Positions 44,385-52,260 of a stretch of 64,000 nucleotides of DNA are shown piece after piece (position 1 is the first letter of the stretch; each line of letters begins with the position of its first letter). Made by a program: the position numbers and the translations under genes. The notes below the pieces were generated by a model. The model had not been told where the DNA came from. It ran no database searches and saw nothing but the letters and a program-made list of their open reading frames with translations. Where the stretch lies: the NCBI RefSeq assembly GCF_031921685.1, contig NZ_JAPDHU010000003.1, forward strand, positions 868,001 through 932,000, given 5' to 3'. Source of the DNA: Terripilifer sp031921685 (lineage in GTDB: Bacteria > Pseudomonadota > Alphaproteobacteria > Rhizobiales > Beijerinckiaceae).

Positions 44385-45413
44385 ATGACAAGCTTGTTGA
44401 CGAGGCGCGGCGCACTCCTGGGCGGAGCCGGGATCATCGCCGCGCCATGGGTCGCCCGAGGGCAGGAAACACTGCCGAAAGTGCGTTTCACCGCCGGTTG
44501 GTCGTTCCAGGGCGGCCAGTCCTACATGCTGCGGGCCGCTCATGCGGGTTATTTCAAGGATGCCGGTGTCGACGTCTCGATCTCGCGCGGCTTTGGCTCA
44601 GGCCGCCTGCCAGTCGACATCGCCGGCGGCGTGTTCGATCTCGGTGCGGGCGAGATGAGCGCCACGCTGAAATTCATGGCCGAGAATCCCGATTCCGATC
44701 TCGTCATCGTCGCTATTCTGGAAGACACCAACCAGGTGGCGATGACGGTGCTTGCCGATGGACCGATCAAGAAACCGAAGGATATCGAAGGCAACACATT
44801 GGCGGCGCCCGAATCCGATGTCGGCCGGCAGCTTTTCCCGGCCTATGCCAAATTCGCCGGTATCGATGCAAGCAAGATCACCTGGGTTTCCGTGGCGCCG
44901 GAGCTGCGCGAGCCGATGCTGGTGCAAAAGCGCGCCACGGGCGTCACCGGCAATGCCTCAAGCACGGCGCTGAGCCTGAAGCGCATCGGCATCGACCTGC
45001 CGCAGCAGCGCATCTTCTTCTATCGCGATGCGGGGCTCGATCTGTACTCGAACTGCTATGTCGCTTCGCGCAAATTCGCCGAACGCAATCCGCAGGCGCT
45101 GAAAGCCGCCCTCGCCGGCCTGTTCCGCGCCTATGTAGAATTCTACCGCGACCCGGCCGACTCGCTGAAAGTGCTCGCCACGGCCGAACCGTTGACCGAT
45201 CTCAAGATCGAAAGCGAGCGCGTCGCCTTCCTCAAACAGATCCTGCCGCTTGGCAAAGGCATGAAGGAGAAAGGCATTTCGGCCGTCGACCCGGAGCGGC
45301 TCAGCCTCTGCATCACCACCATCGAGGAAGCCTATGGCCTGCCGAAGCGATTGTCGCCGGAGCGCGTCTATACGGACGCTTATCTGCCGCCGGCCACCCA
45401 GCGCATGATCTGA
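44385..45413 (+). CDS. NitT/TauT-type substrate-binding protein, tandem copy A
   Basis: A 342-residue periplasmic receptor with a Tat-like leader (LTRRGALLGGAGIIAAPWVARGQ) and an NMT1-type fold (GWSFQGGQSYMLRAAHAGYFKDAG, FGSGRLPVDIAGGVFDLG). RBS AAAAGGAGCG. It is about 80% identical by eye to copy B, which follows 50 bp later. Differences concentrate in places likely to line the ligand cleft: GAGEMS versus GYGDLS, NASS versus LASS, and DAGLDLYSNCY versus DFGINLYSNGF. The ligand is probably the substrate of the upstream Rieske oxygenase or its relatives. Confidence 0.9.
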   Translation: MTSLLTRRGALLGGAGIIAAPWVARGQETLPKVRFTAGWSFQGGQSYMLRAAHAGYFKDAGVDVSISRGFGSGRLPVDIAGGVFDLGAGEMSATLKFMAENPDSDLVIVAILEDTNQVAMTVLADGPIKKPKDIEGNTLAAPESDVGRQLFPAYAKFAGIDASKITWVSVAPELREPMLVQKRATGVTGNASSTALSLKRIGIDLPQQRIFFYRDAGLDLYSNCYVASRKFAERNPQALKAALAGLFRAYVEFYRDPADSLKVLATAEPLTDLKIESERVAFLKQILPLGKGMKEKGISAVDPERLSLCITTIEEAYGLPKRLSPERVYTDAYLPPATQRMI

Positions 45414-45421
45414 CGGACGAA

Positions 45422-45445
45422 GAAACCGAACTTGCAGGCGCTTAG
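45422..45445 (+). pseudogene. Duplicated scrap of the Rieske gene C-terminus
   Basis: Twenty-four bases encode E-T-E-L-A-G-A-stop, matching the end of the upstream Rieske gene (E-I-E-L-A-G-A-stop, 44342-44365) at about 20 of 24 bases. The GCGCC-containing spacer and ribosome site also correspond. The scrap has no start codon and is not a gene. It marks the left edge of a tandem duplication of about 1,080 bp. Confidence 0.8.
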
Positions 45446-45463
45446 CGCCGGAAAGAGTGAGAA

Positions 45464-46492
45464 ATGACAGGCCTATTAACCCGACGCAGCGCACTCCTTG
45501 GCGGAGCCGGTATCCTTGCCGCGCCCTGGGTTGCTCGCGGCCAAGCCGCGCTGCCGAGAGTTCGCTTGACCACGGGTTGGTCGTTCCAAGGCACGCACTC
45601 CTTTATGTTGCGCGCCGTCCAGGCGGGTTATTTCAAAGAGGCGGGCGCCGAGGTTGTGGTCTCGCGTGGTTTCGGGTCGGGCCGCTTGCCGGTAGACATC
45701 GCCGGCGGCGTTTTCGACATCGGCTACGGCGACTTGAGCGCCACGATTAAATTCATGGCGGACAATCCGGATTCGGATGTCATCATCGTTGGCGTTCTGG
45801 AAGACACTAATCAAACAGCCATGACCGTCCTCGCCGATGGGCCGATCAAAGCGCCGAAAGACATCGAGGGCAACACGCTCGCCGCGCCGGAATCCGATGC
45901 CGGACGCCAGCTCTTCCCGGCCTATGCGAAATACGCCGGTATTGACCTCAACAAAATCACCTGGATATCGGTCGCGCCCGAACTACGCGAACCGATGCTG
46001 GTGCAGAAGCGGGCCACTGGGATCACTGGCCTCGCTTCCAGCACAGCGCTCGGCCTAAAACGCATCGGCATCGACATGCCGCAACAGCGCATCTTCTTCT
46101 ACCGCGATTTCGGGATCAATCTCTACTCCAACGGCTTCGTCGCCTCGCGCAAATTCGCCGAGCGCAATCCAGAAGCGCTGAAGGCGGCGCTCGCCGGTCT
46201 GTTCCGCGCCTACGTGGAATACTACCGCGATCCAACCGATTCGCTGAAGGTATTGGCCGAAGTCGAACCATTGACCGATCTTAAAATCGAGACGGAGCGC
46301 GTCAACTTCGTCAAAGAGGTCATGCCTTTGGGAAAATACATGCAGGAAAACGGCATTTCGGCGGTCGAACCGGAACGTCTCGCTTTCTGCATTCGCACCA
46401 TCGAGGACGCCTATGGCTTGCCGAAGCGGCTGACGGCGGAACGAGTCTATACCGACGCCTATTTACCGCCTGCGTCGCAGCGCATGATCTGA
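45464..46492 (+). CDS. NitT/TauT-type substrate-binding protein, tandem copy B
   Basis: A 342-residue paralogue of copy A, same length, with leader LTRRSALLGGAGILAAPWVARGQ. The core blocks VDIAGGVFDIGYGDLSATIKFMADNPDSD and APELREPMLVQKRATG are shared with copy A. The RBS (GGAAAGAG) is weaker than that of copy A (AAAAGGAG). It is followed after 10 bp by the ATPase gene. Two receptors sharing one permease and ATPase would broaden the range of imported compounds. Confidence 0.9.
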   Translation: MTGLLTRRSALLGGAGILAAPWVARGQAALPRVRLTTGWSFQGTHSFMLRAVQAGYFKEAGAEVVVSRGFGSGRLPVDIAGGVFDIGYGDLSATIKFMADNPDSDVIIVGVLEDTNQTAMTVLADGPIKAPKDIEGNTLAAPESDAGRQLFPAYAKYAGIDLNKITWISVAPELREPMLVQKRATGITGLASSTALGLKRIGIDMPQQRIFFYRDFGINLYSNGFVASRKFAERNPEALKAALAGLFRAYVEYYRDPTDSLKVLAEVEPLTDLKIETERVNFVKEVMPLGKYMQENGISAVEPERLAFCIRTIEDAYGLPKRLTAERVYTDAYLPPASQRMI

Positions 46493-46502
46493 TGGACCGA
46501 AA

Positions 46503-47315
46503 ATGACAACACGACCTTTCGTCGAAATCGACCGCGTCTGGATGCGCTATAACGGATCGGGCGGCACCCTGGCGCTACGCAACACATCGCTCACCGTCGA
46601 CAAACAGGAATTCGTCGCCGTGGTCGGTCCCTCCGGCTGCGGCAAGTCGACCCTGATGCGCCTCGTCACCGGCCTGTGGCCGGCAAGCGCCGGCTCGGTC
46701 ATCGTCGCCGGCAAGGAAGTGGACCGGCCCCTGTCCATCGCCGGCATGGCTTTTCAGAATCCCACGTTGCTGCCGTGGCGCACGGTGCTCGACAACGTCA
46801 TGCTGCCCTTCGAAGTGGTCGACACTCTGGCGGCACGCCTGCGCAAAGACCGCGCTCTTTATGAACAGCAATGCCGCGAACTTCTTGAACTCGTCGGCCT
46901 GAAGGGTTTTGAGCATAAAAACCCCTGGCAATTGTCCGGCGGCATGCAGCAGCGCGCCTCGCTCTGTCGCGCGCTCGTGCATCAGCCGCAATTGCTGATG
47001 CTCGACGAACCGTTCGGCGCGCTCGACGTCTTCACCCGCGAGGACTTGTGGAGTGTCCTGCAAAATCTCTGGCTGGCGCGCCGGCCCACGGTCATTCTCG
47101 TCACCCATGATCTTAGAGAAGCCGCTTTCCTCGCCGATCGCATCCTGGTGATGACCGCGCGGCCTGGCCGCATCATGATCGAACGCAAAGTCGATCTGCC
47201 TCGCCCCCGTACGCCGCAGATGACCTACAGCAGCTATTTTCAGGATCTGGTGCAGGACCTGCGTGAACATATCGATCGTGCCCGCCAGGGTGAGGAATTA
47301 GCCCATGCAGAGTGA
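46503..47315 (+). CDS. NitT/TauT-type ABC transporter ATP-binding protein
   Basis: A 270-residue ATPase with Walker A GPSGCGKST, Q-loop block AGMAFQNPTLLPWRTVLDNV, signature LSGGMQQRASLCRALV and Walker B LLMLDEPFGALD. It overlaps the permease gene by 11 bp, indicating coupling. It forms the importer with the two upstream receptors and the downstream permease. Confidence 0.93.
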   Translation: MTTRPFVEIDRVWMRYNGSGGTLALRNTSLTVDKQEFVAVVGPSGCGKSTLMRLVTGLWPASAGSVIVAGKEVDRPLSIAGMAFQNPTLLPWRTVLDNVMLPFEVVDTLAARLRKDRALYEQQCRELLELVGLKGFEHKNPWQLSGGMQQRASLCRALVHQPQLLMLDEPFGALDVFTREDLWSVLQNLWLARRPTVILVTHDLREAAFLADRILVMTARPGRIMIERKVDLPRPRTPQMTYSSYFQDLVQDLREHIDRARQGEELAHAE

Positions 47316-48240
47316 AGCCGTCGCCACCCTTCTGACCGACGCACCACCGTCGAAGCCAGCCGAGCCGTCCCAGGCGAAACTTCCGACAAAGCCTGTATCT
47401 GCGACCGACGGCATGTTGGACAGCGACTTCGCCCGCGATGCCGCCATCGTTGCAGCCGCCGCACGGCGGCGCCGCTTCATGCGCTTGCTGCCCTGGCTTG
47501 TGATCACGGGCATGCTGCTGCTTTGGGAAATCGGCGCGCGTGTCTTCGACATACCGGAATTCGTCCTGCCGGCGCCGACCGTGGTGGCGCAAAGCATCGC
47601 CAAATGGTGGAGCCCGATCGTCAGCAATGCGCTTCAGACCTTGAAAACGACGCTGATCGGTTTCGCCATGGCCAATGTCCTAGGATTGGCGCTCGGCGTT
47701 CTCGTCGGCTCCTCGACCATGGTCTACCATGGACTTTACCCGCTGCTGATCGCCTTCAACAGCATCCCCAAGGTCGCCTTGGTGCCAATCCTGGTCATCT
47801 GGTGCGGCATCGGCACCATGCCGGCGGTTCTCACTTCATTCCTGATCAGCTTCTTTCCGATCACCGTCAATGTCGCCGCTGGCATCGCCACGGTGGAACC
47901 GGAATTGCGCGACGTGCTGCGCGCTCTTGGCGCGCGCCCGCTGAAGATCGTCCGCAAGGTCGGTTTGCCGCGCTCCATGCCCTATTATTTCGCCAGCCTG
48001 AAGATCGCCATCACCTCGTCCTTCCTCGGCAGTATTTTGGCTGAGACGATCGCCGGTCAGAGCGGCATCGGCCATCTGATGATTGTTGCCTCCAGTCGTT
48101 TCGACGTGCCGCTAGTTTTCGCCGGCGTCGTCGTGACGGCGGCCATGAGCGTCACCATGTATACGATCGCCACGATCATCGAGACGCGCACGATCAGTTG
48201 GGCAACACGCAGCCAGGGCGATCAGGCCACGGGAGTCTGA
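47305..48240 (+). CDS. NitT/TauT-type ABC transporter permease
   Basis: A 311-residue inner-membrane permease. The cytoplasmic N-terminus of about 50 residues is Ala/Pro-rich. About six membrane segments follow, starting at LLPWLVITGMLLLWEIGARVF. The coupling loop is ATVEPELRDVLRALGARPLKIVRKVGLPRSMPYYFASLK-like. It is the last gene of the Rieske-receptor-receptor-ATPase-permease operon; its stop codon directly abuts the stop of the convergent UbiD-type gene. Confidence 0.92.
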   Translation: MQSEAVATLLTDAPPSKPAEPSQAKLPTKPVSATDGMLDSDFARDAAIVAAAARRRRFMRLLPWLVITGMLLLWEIGARVFDIPEFVLPAPTVVAQSIAKWWSPIVSNALQTLKTTLIGFAMANVLGLALGVLVGSSTMVYHGLYPLLIAFNSIPKVALVPILVIWCGIGTMPAVLTSFLISFFPITVNVAAGIATVEPELRDVLRALGARPLKIVRKVGLPRSMPYYFASLKIAITSSFLGSILAETIAGQSGIGHLMIVASSRFDVPLVFAGVVVTAAMSVTMYTIATIIETRTISWATRSQGDQATGV

Positions 48241-49623
48241 TTAACTGGCCAATAGACGCCGTGCCCAGGCTGCGGCCTCGGCCGGCACGGCGTTACGCTC
48301 GAATTCCCACCCCGGCGGCATCGTCGCATCGAGCGCCATCTTGGTCGATACGCCATCATGCGACGACGGATCGAGCCGATTGCAGAAGGCATCGGGCACC
48401 ATGAACATGTCGCGATCGGCCTGAAAGCGCGTCGCCAGCGCCCATAGCACTTCGCTTTCATCGAAAACATTCACGTCATCGTCCACGGCCACCGCGAGCT
48501 TGATATAGGGATCGAGTCCCATCAGCAGCATCAAAGCCTGGCGCGCCTGGCCCTTTGCCATCTGCCTCATCGAGAAATAGGCATGAAAATGCGTACCAGA
48601 CTTCGGATAGTTCAACGCGATAAGGCCGGGCACCATTTCCTTTAGCCGCAGATAGACATGCGCCTCACGCGCGCTGCGTCCCAGCAGCAGATGTTCCGCC
48701 GAATAGCCGGGGATGATGTCATGAAAGATCGGATCGGCCCGGGAGGTGATCGCCTTCACCACGAAGACATTGCGCGTCGAGCGATCCGTCGCATAGCCGG
48801 TATATTCGCCGTATGGCCCTTCATCCTCGTAGTCGTCGGCGAGGATCTCGCCTTCCAGCACATATTCGGCGAAAGCCGGCACCTCGACGTCGATCGTGCG
48901 ACATTTCACCAGCGCCACCGGCTCGCCCATCAGCGCGCCGGCGATATCGAGCTCGTCGACTTCTTTAGCGACCTTGGCGGCAGCGGCGAGATTGATCGCC
49001 GGATGAGCGCCGATCACCACCGCCACTTCGAGATTGCGCTTCAACTCGCGGGCCCGAGCCAAATGTTCCCAGATATGGCCGCGCGAATGCAGACTGGCGC
49101 CGAACCTGTTCGGCCCTTTCAATTGCAAACGCTGATAGCTGAGATTGCGCACGCCCGTATCAGGATCCTTGCAGACGAGAATGCCGGAGCCGATGTAGCG
49201 CCCGGCGTCTTTCTCGAAGTGCCGGCTGATCGGCAATCGGCCGACATCGAGAGCCGCCCCCTCCACCACGACGTCCTGCACCGGGCCGCCGCCGATCACG
49301 ATTGAAGGCAGAGGCTGCCCCTGCGCTTTGCTCCAGGCCGCGTTGAAGCCGCCGGGCGGCACCCCCACCATGGCGGCGATCCGATCGCGACAACCAAACA
49401 GATTGGTGATCACCGGTCCGCGGAAGCCGGTCGGCGCATCGAACCACACCACCGGCGAGCGTCCCTGACGCTCAAGCTCGAGCACCAAGGCGGTCGGATA
49501 ATAATCGAGATCAACGGGTTCGCTGACGCGCAGCAAATCTCTCTCCGGCAAAGCCGCAAGCCAGGTGCGCAGCGACGGCCGCTCCAACGCACCGGCGGAA
49601 GTCCATCGATCCCATGTCAGCAT
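48241..49623 (-). CDS. UbiD-family (prenylated-FMN) decarboxylase
   Basis: A 460-residue cytoplasmic enzyme of the UbiD class, which (de)carboxylates aromatic or alpha,beta-unsaturated acids using prenylated FMN. Family blocks are SYQRLQLKGPNRFGAS with the conserved Arg, EYVLEGEILADDYEDEGPYGEYTGY with the catalytic Glu residues, and DPIFHDIIPG. The ATG at 49623 follows GGGAGAG. No ubiX flavin prenyltransferase is in the window, so the cofactor must come from elsewhere. It is divergent from a phthalate-dioxygenase-like Rieske gene, suggesting a linked oxidation-decarboxylation route. Confidence 0.92.
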   Translation of the reverse strand: MLTWDRWTSAGALERPSLRTWLAALPERDLLRVSEPVDLDYYPTALVLELERQGRSPVVWFDAPTGFRGPVITNLFGCRDRIAAMVGVPPGGFNAAWSKAQGQPLPSIVIGGGPVQDVVVEGAALDVGRLPISRHFEKDAGRYIGSGILVCKDPDTGVRNLSYQRLQLKGPNRFGASLHSRGHIWEHLARARELKRNLEVAVVIGAHPAINLAAAAKVAKEVDELDIAGALMGEPVALVKCRTIDVEVPAFAEYVLEGEILADDYEDEGPYGEYTGYATDRSTRNVFVVKAITSRADPIFHDIIPGYSAEHLLLGRSAREAHVYLRLKEMVPGLIALNYPKSGTHFHAYFSMRQMAKGQARQALMLLMGLDPYIKLAVAVDDDVNVFDESEVLWALATRFQADRDMFMVPDAFCNRLDPSSHDGVSTKMALDATMPPGWEFERNAVPAEAAAWARRLLAS

Positions 49624-49701
49624 GCGTCTCTCTCCCTCGACTGTAGGGAGAAGAAGCAATGCCCGTGCCTGGAGCCGTCTTATCCACCGCCAGATTCAAA
49701 C

Positions 49702-49714
49702 TTGACAAAGTCAA
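49702..49714. promoter_or_regulatory. TTGAC-AAA-GTCAA operator candidate
   Basis: A 13-bp palindrome centred in the 172-bp gap between the divergent ubiD-type and Rieske starts. TTGACA also reads as a -35 word on the plus strand. Its form suits a MarR- or GntR-type dimer site; the regulator is not identified. Confidence 0.5.
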
Positions 49715-49795
49715 TTATAGGGAGTGAGATCATGCTCAAGGGCCAGTAAGAGCCCGCCAACAAGAACGCAGGAAAAAAGAAGGTGGGAGAGGACA

Positions 49796-51115
49796 ATGAC
49801 CACAGCCAGTGAGAGCGAACTGCTGACACGTGTTGGTCCCGGAACCCCGATGGGAAACATGATGCGGGAATATTGGATCCCCGCTCTGCTTTCCTCCGAA
49901 CTCAAGGCTGACGCACCACCCACGCGCCTGATGCTGCTCGGCGAAAAGCTGATCGCCTTTCGCGACAGCGACGGCCGCATCGGCATCCTCGATCATCGCT
50001 GCCCGCATCGCTGCGCTTCGCTGTTTTTCGGCCGCAACGAGGAAAAGGGTCTGCGGTGCACCTATCACGGCTGGAAATTCGACGTCGACGGCAATTGCCT
50101 CGATCAGCCGAATGTGCCTGCGCACCAGGCCTTTCCTGAACGCGTAAAGGCCAAGGCCTATCGCGCGACCGAGCGCTACGGCATCGTCTGGGCCTATATG
50201 GGCCAGCGCGCCGAACCGCCGCCGCTGCCCTGTTTCGAAGCGGTGATGATCGCCGACGAAGCCGAACGCAATCAGTTCTGCGTGCAGCGCGAATGCAACT
50301 GGCTGCAGGGCCTCGAAGGTGACATCGATACGTCGCACTTCAGCTTCCTGCACATGGGCGCGATGACGCCCGATAAGGTCGATCCCACCAGCACCGGCCG
50401 CTACGCGCTGATCAATCCGGCGCCGGAATATCATGTCGCCGATACCGATTGGGGCACGATGTATGCCGCCTATCGCCCGGCCGAAGAACAATCGACCTAT
50501 TGGCGCGTGGCGCATTTCATGTTCCCGTTCTGGACGATCCCGCCGGACGGCGCCTTCACCGATCACGTCATCGCTCGCGCTTGGGTGCCGATGGACGACA
50601 CCCACACCATGTTCTTCCATGTGTCGTGGAAGAAGAACACGCCAGGCTTGCGCAAATTGAAGGATGGCAGCCAGATCCCCGGTGCCACCATCGGCAATAA
50701 ATTTCTGCCCAACGATACGAGCTGGCTTGGTCGCTGGCGGCTCGCCGCCAACACGTCCAACGATTACATGATCGACCGCGACGCCCAGCAGCTCGATAAT
50801 TATTCCGGCATCGACGGCATCCATTTGCAGGATCAGGCGCTGACCGAGAGTATGGGCGGCATCGTCGATCACACGTTCGAACATCTGGCCGTGAGCGATC
50901 TGATGATCACCCGCACGCGGCGGCGCATTCTGCAAGCGACCCGCGCGGCCGCCGAAGGCATCGCGCCCCCTGGCGTCGACAATCCAGAAACCTTCCAGGG
51001 CGCCCGTGGTGGCGATTTCGTCAGCGCCAATACGATCGGCTGGCTGCAAGCCTATTCCGACGAAATGCGCGCTTCGAAAAACCCGACGGGCACCTTGCGC
51101 ATCGCCGCCGAATAA
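49796..51115 (+). CDS. Rieske oxygenase, phthalate 4,5-dioxygenase-like alpha subunit (3)
   Basis: A 439-residue oxygenase. It opens with the LLTRVGPGTPMGNMMREYW block typical of phthalate 4,5-dioxygenase relatives. The Rieske site is C69-x-H71 and C88-x2-H91 (RCPHR...CTYHGW); the catalytic iron site is D178, H181 and H186 (DIDTSHFSFLH). The ATG at 49796 follows GGGAGAGGA. It heads the operon with an Fe/polyamine-type ABC transporter and a fourth Rieske gene, and is divergent from the UbiD-type gene. Phthalate itself as substrate is only a family-level suggestion. Confidence 0.93.
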   Translation: MTTASESELLTRVGPGTPMGNMMREYWIPALLSSELKADAPPTRLMLLGEKLIAFRDSDGRIGILDHRCPHRCASLFFGRNEEKGLRCTYHGWKFDVDGNCLDQPNVPAHQAFPERVKAKAYRATERYGIVWAYMGQRAEPPPLPCFEAVMIADEAERNQFCVQRECNWLQGLEGDIDTSHFSFLHMGAMTPDKVDPTSTGRYALINPAPEYHVADTDWGTMYAAYRPAEEQSTYWRVAHFMFPFWTIPPDGAFTDHVIARAWVPMDDTHTMFFHVSWKKNTPGLRKLKDGSQIPGATIGNKFLPNDTSWLGRWRLAANTSNDYMIDRDAQQLDNYSGIDGIHLQDQALTESMGGIVDHTFEHLAVSDLMITRTRRRILQATRAAAEGIAPPGVDNPETFQGARGGDFVSANTIGWLQAYSDEMRASKNPTGTLRIAAE

Positions 51116-51179
51116 CCTGCCGCGCCTGACGCGCGGCCGCATGAACATCCAAAAGCGCGGTCAACGCGCCCATCGCAGA

Positions 51180-51201
51180 CTTTGCCGGTGAACCGGCAAA
51201 G
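51180..51201 (+). other. Intra-operon hairpin before the binding-protein gene
   Basis: CTTTGCCGG-TGAA-CCGGCAAAG forms a 9-bp perfect stem with a tetraloop in the 110-bp gap between the Rieske gene and the binding-protein gene, 24 bp before the latter's ATG. There is no T-tract. It may stabilise the 5' end of a processed transcript so that the receptor is made in excess, or act as a weak terminator. Confidence 0.5.
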
Positions 51202-51225
51202 AGGGGATAAAGCAGGGAGGAAGGG

Positions 51226-52260
51226 ATGATCCGGCATTACGGCACGGTAGCATTGGCTGTCGCGGCGGTTTTCGGCCTGTCGTCAAATATCGTCAGAGCC
51301 CAGACCGCCTGGTACGACCTTCCCGCCGTCAAGGCGGCCTATGAGAAAGCCAAGGAAGAAAAGGAAGTCAACGTTTGGACCCCGGTTCAGGCGGAGGCCG
51401 ACTGGATCGGCACGGAGTTCAACAAGCGCTTTCCCGGCATCACGGTGAAAGGCACCGGCGATTTGCAGGCCGCCACCAAGATTATCGCCGAGGCCCGCGC
51501 CAACCGCCACTCCGTCGACGTCTGGCAGAATTCGCTCGGCGGCATGCTCGAAGTGCAGAAGCGCAATCTGTTCGCCAAGGTCGATTGGCAGCCATTCGGC
51601 ATTCCACCGGGCAATATCCTGTTCGAGGGCGACGGCGTCGCCGCGCACAACTTCGTCTATTCGACCCTTTATGCTCGCAACCTCATCAAACAGGAAGATC
51701 TGCCGAAGACCTGGGACGATCTGCTCGATCCCAAATGGCGCGGCAAGATGGTGGCGCAGGACTTTCTGTTCCCCCGCCTGATGGGCTTCCTGGCCATCGC
51801 CTGGGGCGAGGAGCGCACCGCCAAATGGGGGCGCGCCATGATGAACGATCAGAAACTGCTGATCACCAACGCGCCGCGCGAAAGCTTTCTCAAGACCGGC
51901 GAGCGCGTTCTCTCCATCGGCGATGCAGTCAGCCAGTCCTTCCAATATACGGAGAATGGCGTGCCGACCGGCTACACCGTTCTCGACATCGTGCCGGCCG
52001 TGCAATTCATGTTCTCGGCGATGAAGAACGCGCCACATCCCAATGCCGCGCGGCTCTTGATTGCTTGGATGGCATCCGATGAAGGCATGGCCGCGCGCGA
52101 AAAAGCCGTCTATGGCGCCAGCATCCGGCCGGGCTCGAAATCGCCCCTCGCCCAACAGGTCGTGCAGTCCAAGGCGAAGGTCATTCTCGAAGACCTCGCC
52201 ACCATGGATCAGCGCGCCGACTATTACAAAAAATTCTCCAGCATCATTCGCGGACCCTGA
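51226..52260 (+). CDS. Fe/polyamine-type ABC transporter substrate-binding protein
   Basis: A 344-residue periplasmic receptor (extracellular solute-binding family 1/FbpA-like) with a signal peptide ending near VRAQ. Typical blocks are VNVWTPVQAEADWIGTEFNKRFPGI, TWDDLLDPKWRGKM and the C-terminal HPNAARLLIAWMASDEG. The RBS is AGGGAGG-like. Members of this group import iron, polyamines or, in some clusters, aromatic or phosphonate compounds; the oxygenase context favours an organic substrate. Its stop overlaps the permease start by one base. Confidence 0.88.
   Translation: MIRHYGTVALAVAAVFGLSSNIVRAQTAWYDLPAVKAAYEKAKEEKEVNVWTPVQAEADWIGTEFNKRFPGITVKGTGDLQAATKIIAEARANRHSVDVWQNSLGGMLEVQKRNLFAKVDWQPFGIPPGNILFEGDGVAAHNFVYSTLYARNLIKQEDLPKTWDDLLDPKWRGKMVAQDFLFPRLMGFLAIAWGEERTAKWGRAMMNDQKLLITNAPRESFLKTGERVLSIGDAVSQSFQYTENGVPTGYTVLDIVPAVQFMFSAMKNAPHPNAARLLIAWMASDEGMAAREKAVYGASIRPGSKSPLAQQVVQSKAKVILEDLATMDQRADYYKKFSSIIRGP

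Noticed and set aside
44447..45445. Plus-strand frame of 332 codons over receptor copy A ending in ...ETELAGA
   Set aside because: It is an alternative-frame shadow of the receptor gene. Only its last codons are meaningful, as the duplicated scrap of the Rieske C-terminus.
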